Below, piece after piece: positions 60,525 through 64,000 of a DNA stretch of 64,000 nucleotides. Source of the DNA: Bacillota bacterium (lineage in GTDB: Bacteria; Bacillota; Clostridia; Peptostreptococcales; Anaerovoracaceae); assembly GCA_017459895.1 (NCBI GenBank), contig JAFUCA010000025.1, positions 19,404 through 83,403 of the forward strand. Reading direction: 5' to 3'. The notes below the pieces were generated by a model. That model was given only the letters and a program-made list of their open reading frames with translations, searched no databases and had not been told where the DNA came from. Position 1 is the stretch's first letter; each line of letters starts with the position of its first letter. Position numbers and translations under genes: made by a program.

Positions 60525-61919
60525 TTAGAACTCGCACGTCTTCGGCGTGCGCGGGAACGGCAGTACGTCGCGGATGTTGCTCATACCGGTGATGTACATG
60601 ATGATCCGTTCAAAGCCCAGTCCGAATCCGGAGTGAACCACGCCGCCGTACTTGCGCAGTTCCAGATACCACCAGTAGTCTTCCTCGGTCATGCCCATCT
60701 CTTCGATCCGGCTCTTAAGCAGATCGTAACGTTCCTCTCTCTGGCTTCCGCCGATGATCTCGCCGACCCCCGGCACCAGCAGATCGCAGGCCGCCACGGT
60801 CTTGTTGTCGTCGTTGAGCCGCATGTAGAAGGCCTTGATCTCCTTCGGGTAGTCGGTGACGAAGACCGGTTTCTTGAAGATCTTCTCAGTGATGTAACGC
60901 TCGTGCTCCGTCTGCAGGTCGATGCCCCACTCCACCGGATAGTCGAATTTCTCGCCGGACTTCAGCAGCAGGTCGATGGCTTCGGTGTAGGTGACTCTCG
61001 CAAAGTCTGAGGAAACGATGTTGTCCAGCCTTTGCAGAAGGCCCTTATCGACGAACTTGTTGAAGAATTCCATCTCCTCCGGCGCGTTCTCGAGAACGTA
61101 ATTGATCACGTATTTGATCATGGCCTCGGCCACCTCCATATTGCCTGCCAGATCACAGAACGCCATCTCCGGCTCGATCATCCAGAACTCGGAGGCGTGG
61201 CGGGCGGTGTTGGAATTCTCTGCCCGGAAGGTAGGCCCGAAGGTGTAGATGTTGCGGAATGCCAGGGCGAAGATCTCACCCTCCAGCTGACCGCTGACGG
61301 TCAGGCAGGTCTTCTTACCGAAAAAGTCCTCGCTGTAATCGATCCCGCCGTCCTCGGTGCGGGGCGGATCATTCAGATCCAGCGTGGTCACCTGGAACAT
61401 CTCACCGGCGCCCTCCGCGTCGCTGGCGGTGATCAGCGGTGTATGGACATATACGAAGTCATTGTCCTGGAAGAACCGGTGCAGCGCGTAGGCCACCAGG
61501 GAGCGGACCCGGAATACGGCGGAGAAGGTGTTGCTTCTCGGACGCAGGTGCGCGATCTCCCGCAGGAATTCCATGGAATGGCGCTTCTTCTGCAGGGGGT
61601 AGTCCGCCGCGGAATCGGCTTCGATGCTGACCTGCTGCGCCTTGATCTCAAAGGGCTGCTTGGCCTCCGGCGTCAGAACGAACTGTCCCGTTACGTTCAG
61701 CGCCGCCGAAATCGGCGCCTTGGAGATCTCCGCGAAATTCTCCAGCAGCTCTGCCTCATAAACGATCTGCACGGATTTAAAAAACGATCCGTCGTTCAGT
61801 TCGATGAATCCGAACCGGTTCGATCCGCGGTTGGTTCTGATCCAGCCCCGGACCGTGATCTGCTGATCCGCGAACTGCTCTGTTTCTCTATACAGCTGTC
61901 TGACGGTTACTTCTGTCAT
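60525..61919 (-). CDS. asnS: Asparaginyl-tRNA synthetase
   Basis: A 464-residue class II synthetase. N-terminal OB-fold anticodon domain ([24 protein letters not shown]), motif 2 [15 protein letters not shown] and motif 3 [15 protein letters not shown]. It charges tRNA-Asn. AAGGAG lies nine bases before the ATG. No T-box leader was found upstream. Confidence 0.96.
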   Translation of the reverse strand: MTEVTVRQLYRETEQFADQQITVRGWIRTNRGSNRFGFIELNDGSFFKSVQIVYEAELLENFAEISKAPISAALNVTGQFVLTPEAKQPFEIKAQQVSIEADSAADYPLQKKRHSMEFLREIAHLRPRSNTFSAVFRVRSLVAYALHRFFQDNDFVYVHTPLITASDAEGAGEMFQVTTLDLNDPPRTEDGGIDYSEDFFGKKTCLTVSGQLEGEIFALAFRNIYTFGPTFRAENSNTARHASEFWMIEPEMAFCDLAGNMEVAEAMIKYVINYVLENAPEEMEFFNKFVDKGLLQRLDNIVSSDFARVTYTEAIDLLLKSGEKFDYPVEWGIDLQTEHERYITEKIFKKPVFVTDYPKEIKAFYMRLNDDNKTVAACDLLVPGVGEIIGGSQREERYDLLKSRIEEMGMTEEDYWWYLELRKYGGVVHSGFGLGFERIIMYITGMSNIRDVLPFPRTPKTCEF

Positions 61920-62031
61920 GATCTTCTCTCCTTATCGATTGTTCTTTCCTGACTGCACGCCCTCCGGCTTCCGTGGACCTGCCTGTCCAGCCTTTGCACA
62001 GAAAAACCGCCGGCAGCAGTCGGCAAGCTTG

Positions 62032-62060
62032 ATTTTATCACAGATTCCGGGCCGGCTCAA
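62032..62060 (-). promoter_or_regulatory. Sigma-A promoter of asnS
   Basis: Minus strand: TTGAGC at 62060-62055, 17-bp spacer, TAAAAT at 62037-62032. The leader of about 105 bases contains one exact copy of the dispersed 12-mer (61987-61998). Confidence 0.65.
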
Positions 62061-62196
62061 CCGGAAGTGGGAGAAGTTTTTGCCGCACTTATATGCGAGG
62101 ATTGACGGTCATCTGCCTGATTTGAGTACTGAGCCCGCCCGATTCTGTATTCCTCATCCATAATTGGTTATTATTTTCTTAATTAACAATTTATGG

Positions 62197-62225
62197 TTGA
62201 CATTATATGGCATTTATAGTAACAT
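62197..62225 (+). promoter_or_regulatory. Sigma-A promoter of the nuclease-like gene
   Basis: TTGACA at 62197-62202, 17-bp spacer, TAACAT at 62220-62225. It is followed by a leader of about 220 bases filled with inverted TGTTGCAGA words before the ATG at 62452. Confidence 0.65.
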
Positions 62226-62255
62226 GTGGTTGATTCGAGAGAGTCAGGTCGTCTG

Positions 62256-62522
62256 TGATTGCAGATTCGGTCTCTCGTTATGAATTTCTGCAACACAGGG
62301 CTTTCCGGTGGGTCGTTTCACCCCTTCAGACCGCGAAACCCGGCCCCTTGTTGCAGAAGTTTTTCCCGAAAAACCATTTCTGCAACAAAACGCTCAGAAT
62401 TGTTGCAGATATCGTAATCTCAAAAATGAATCAACAAAACGGAGGTACAGGATGGACTATATCATTCAGGAAATCGACCTCTTGTTGCAGATTCTGCTTT
62501 CCCGCAGAGCAATCTGCAGCAA
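62256..62522. repeat. Array of TGTTGCAGA words in alternating orientation
   Basis: Seven copies or near copies (near 62258, 62286, 62348, 62378, 62400, 62482 and 62509). Neighbouring inverted copies can pair as hairpins, for example TTGTTGCAGAA with TTCTGCAACAA (62348-62388). The last pair lies inside the first 25 codons of the nuclease-like gene. The same word family occurs at 49155-49615. Confidence 0.8.
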
Positions 62523-63288
62523 AAGACTGTCACTGAGTCCTCCCGGCGGACTGAACCGGGTCATGGTGCGAAAACGGCCGGTTTACTCCCATGCCGTTCC
62601 AAGGGGAAGGTACTCCGGCGGGTCAATCCGTTACCAGCGGACCGAGATCTCGGAAGACGATCCCCTGCTGCGGGAGCTGGCGCTCAAGGAATATCTGCGG
62701 ATCACGCTGAGGATTCTCGATAACAACATCCGCGTTCTTGAGTGTGCAAAGGCTGGCCTTAAGTCTCTGGAATTCAGCACAGTCCGCTCCCAGATGCGAA
62801 GACCCTACCAGGCCTTGGATAAGGAGCTTCTTTCCCTCGCGTTTCTGGACGGATCATCCCTGTCCGCACAGCACGCCTGGGCTGCCCGGCCTTTTGAACA
62901 GAGCACCTATCGGCCGGAAGAAAAGATCCACATTACCAGCCGGGGGCTTGCCATGCGAAGCCGCGCCGAGCTTCTGATCGCAGAAATGCTGTATCGATTT
63001 GACATTCCGTTTCGCTATGAGCAGGTGATCCGCGCCGGACGGTATGAGCTGGCACCGGATTTCACCTTTCTGGATGCGGATGGCAACGAGTTCTACTGGG
63101 AGTACTGCGGCATGATGAGCGTTCCGGGTTACCGGGATCACCAGCTTTGGCGCCGCAAAATGTACGAGAGCATTGATATCTGCGAGTGGACCAACATGAT
63201 CTGCACTTACGATGCCTCGGACGGGATCGATATGCGGGAGATCGAGGCGATCATCAGAACGAAGATCCTGCCGCGGATGCAGGGCTGA
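62452..63288 (+). CDS. Orphan protein with possible PD-(D/E)XK-type nuclease fold
   Basis: A 278-residue protein; GGAGG six bases before the ATG sets the start. No family is recognised in the N-terminal 160 residues. The C-terminal part has RSRAELLIAEML (Glu173), a PDFTF motif (Asp203) and YWEYCG (Glu217), spaced like the acidic residues of restriction-endonuclease-like folds, though the usual Lys of ExK is not evident. Its own DNA carries TTGCAGA-type repeats at the 5' end. Function unknown; DNA cleavage or DNA binding is a hypothesis. Confidence 0.6.
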   Translation: MDYIIQEIDLLLQILLSRRAICSKRLSLSPPGGLNRVMVRKRPVYSHAVPRGRYSGGSIRYQRTEISEDDPLLRELALKEYLRITLRILDNNIRVLECAKAGLKSLEFSTVRSQMRRPYQALDKELLSLAFLDGSSLSAQHAWAARPFEQSTYRPEEKIHITSRGLAMRSRAELLIAEMLYRFDIPFRYEQVIRAGRYELAPDFTFLDADGNEFYWEYCGMMSVPGYRDHQLWRRKMYESIDICEWTNMICTYDASDGIDMREIEAIIRTKILPRMQG

Positions 63289-63422
63289 AAAAGATCCTGG
63301 CCGCCTGAAAGAGGATACCTTTTTCTCCGGTAATATGGTAAAATTGTTGCAGCAATTCAGCAATATCATCAGAGCGGGCCGCAGCGCGTCGGCATGGCCC
63401 GATGGATCCTACAGGAGGCGAA

Positions 63423-64000
63423 ATGAACAACGAATACACCAGCCCGTTCTCCGAGCGGTATGCCGGAGCGGAGATGAAATACCTGTTTTCCCCGGATAAG
63501 AAGTTCTCGACCTGGCGCAGGCTCTGGATCGCACTGGCGGAGTCCGAGATGGAACTGGGCCTGCCCGTCACCCAGGCGCAGGTCGACCAACTGAAGCAGC
63601 ACATCGAAGACATCAACTACGAGGAAGCCAAGGCCCGGGAGAAGATCGTCCGCCACGATGTCATGAGCCACGTCTATGCCTACGGACTGCAGTGTCCGGA
63701 TGCTGCGGGCATCATCCATCTGGGGGCCACCAGCTGTTACGTTACCGACAACGCGGATCTGATCATCATGCGGGAAGGCCTGCAGCTGATCCGAAAGAAG
63801 CTGATCAACGTCATCGCTGCGCTGGCGAAGTTCGCGGAGGAATACAAAGCCCTGCCGACCCTGGCCTTTACCCATTTCCAGCCGGCCCAGCCCACCACCG
63901 TCGGTAAGCGGGCGACCCTGTGGCTGCAGGATCTGACCTTCGATCTGGAGGATCTGGATTATCTGATCGGTTCCCTGAAGCTGCTGGGCTCCAAGGGGAC
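63423..64000 (+). CDS. purB: Adenylosuccinate lyase, 5' part
   Basis: 192 codons are present; the gene runs out of the window. The segments HDVMSHVYAYG, GATSCYVTDNADL and FTHFQPAQPTTVGKR match the clostridial PurB type. It cleaves adenylosuccinate and SAICAR to fumarate and the product nucleotides. AGGAGG lies before the ATG. It follows the nuclease-like gene by 134 bp. Confidence 0.94.
   Translation, partial: MNNEYTSPFSERYAGAEMKYLFSPDKKFSTWRRLWIALAESEMELGLPVTQAQVDQLKQHIEDINYEEAKAREKIVRHDVMSHVYAYGLQCPDAAGIIHLGATSCYVTDNADLIIMREGLQLIRKKLINVIAALAKFAEEYKALPTLAFTHFQPAQPTTVGKRATLWLQDLTFDLEDLDYLIGSLKLLGSKG

Larger units (their letters stand above)
3027..62756. repeat. Dispersed 12-mer TGCAAAGGCTGG (uptake-sequence-like)
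   Basis: Exact copies, plus strand: 15074, 45600, 56206, 62745; inverted: 21254, 34445, 38404, 45625, 51054, 61025, 61987. Copies differing only in the first base: 33310, 36051 and 38891 (plus), 9911 and 25548 (inverted). Copies keeping CAAAGGCTGG: 3027, 5897, 20578 and 32241 (plus), 15143 and 35540 (inverted). By chance one expects about 0.01 exact copies of any 12-mer in this window. Counts were made by eye and may miss some. Confidence 0.85.

Noticed and set aside
61920-62451. T-box leader for asnS
   Set aside because: No AGGGTGG-type T-box sequence or specifier structure is visible on the minus strand, and the promoter-to-ATG distance is too short.
3027-62756. TGCAAAGGCTGG as a KOPS-type chromosome-segregation signal
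   Set aside because: Such signals are strongly strand-biased; here about half of the copies are in each orientation. Chi-like function cannot be tested without the replication map.
1-64000. tRNA, rRNA and insertion sequences
   Set aside because: No cloverleaf-like segments, rRNA stretches, transposase motifs or long terminal inverted repeats were seen by eye; a covariance search would be needed to exclude small RNAs.

Overview
The window is a GC-rich (roughly 55-60 %) stretch of a low-GC-lineage anaerobe, most likely a member of the Clostridia. Its D-ornithine fermentation cluster, fused FeoA-FeoB, PyrD/PyrK-type dihydroorotate dehydrogenase, EF-G paralogue and Bacillota-style Shine-Dalgarno sites all fit; a family such as Anaerovoracaceae is a guess. 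No rRNA, tRNA, CRISPR array or transposase was found. Genes are tightly packed, often with ATGA overlaps.

Region 1 (about 1-24,000, all minus strand) is one large signalling and export locus. Two Ser/Thr kinases, a PP2C phosphatase, five FHA-containing proteins (one fused to TIR, one to an ABC exporter), a STAS protein, an ECF sigma factor, two NHLM-type ABC exporters (one with a C39 peptidase), a secreted subtilase, a lipoprotein phosphoesterase, two glycerophosphodiesterase-like anchored proteins (one with its catalytic His-Arg lost), four zinc-ribbon proteins and a surface transglutaminase lie head to tail. Four copies of GTAACA-N16-GTATA-like promoters sit in front of transcription units in this locus and nowhere else that I could see, so I infer they are targets of the locus's own ECF factor. 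The system looks like phosphorylation-controlled export or envelope sensing; no cargo peptide was recognised.

Region 2 (24,000-38,000) is central metabolism: a 2-hydroxyacid dehydrogenase and PAP2 phosphatase, an Fe-S protein, argG-argH, and a complete pyrimidine set (pyrC-K-D, then pyrF-E-B-I), preceded by ansA and a lipid kinase. Region 3 (38,000-47,200) is the oxidative ornithine pathway (ord, ortA, ortB, oraS, oraE, and a GlmL/MutL-like gene) with its sigma-54 activator. A near-perfect sigma-54 promoter precedes ord, and a palindrome, TGCAAATATATTTGCA, occurs both at enhancer distance from it and on the activator's own promoter.

Region 4 (47,200-64,000) holds a MacAB-like efflux set with a cadherin-like secreted protein, a decayed small gene pair, feoAB, a Nudix hydrolase with a Suv3-like helicase, an EF-G paralogue, asnS, a nuclease-like orphan and the start of purB.

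Two DNA-level signals run through the window. First, the 12-mer TGCAAAGGCTGG occurs 11 times exactly (22 times as the 10-mer CAAAGGCTGG), in both orientations and in all six possible coding phases; this resembles a DNA uptake sequence or other genome-wide recognition site. Second, several long intergenic gaps carry clusters of a 9-10 bp word in alternating orientation that fold into serial hairpins, with a different word at most loci.
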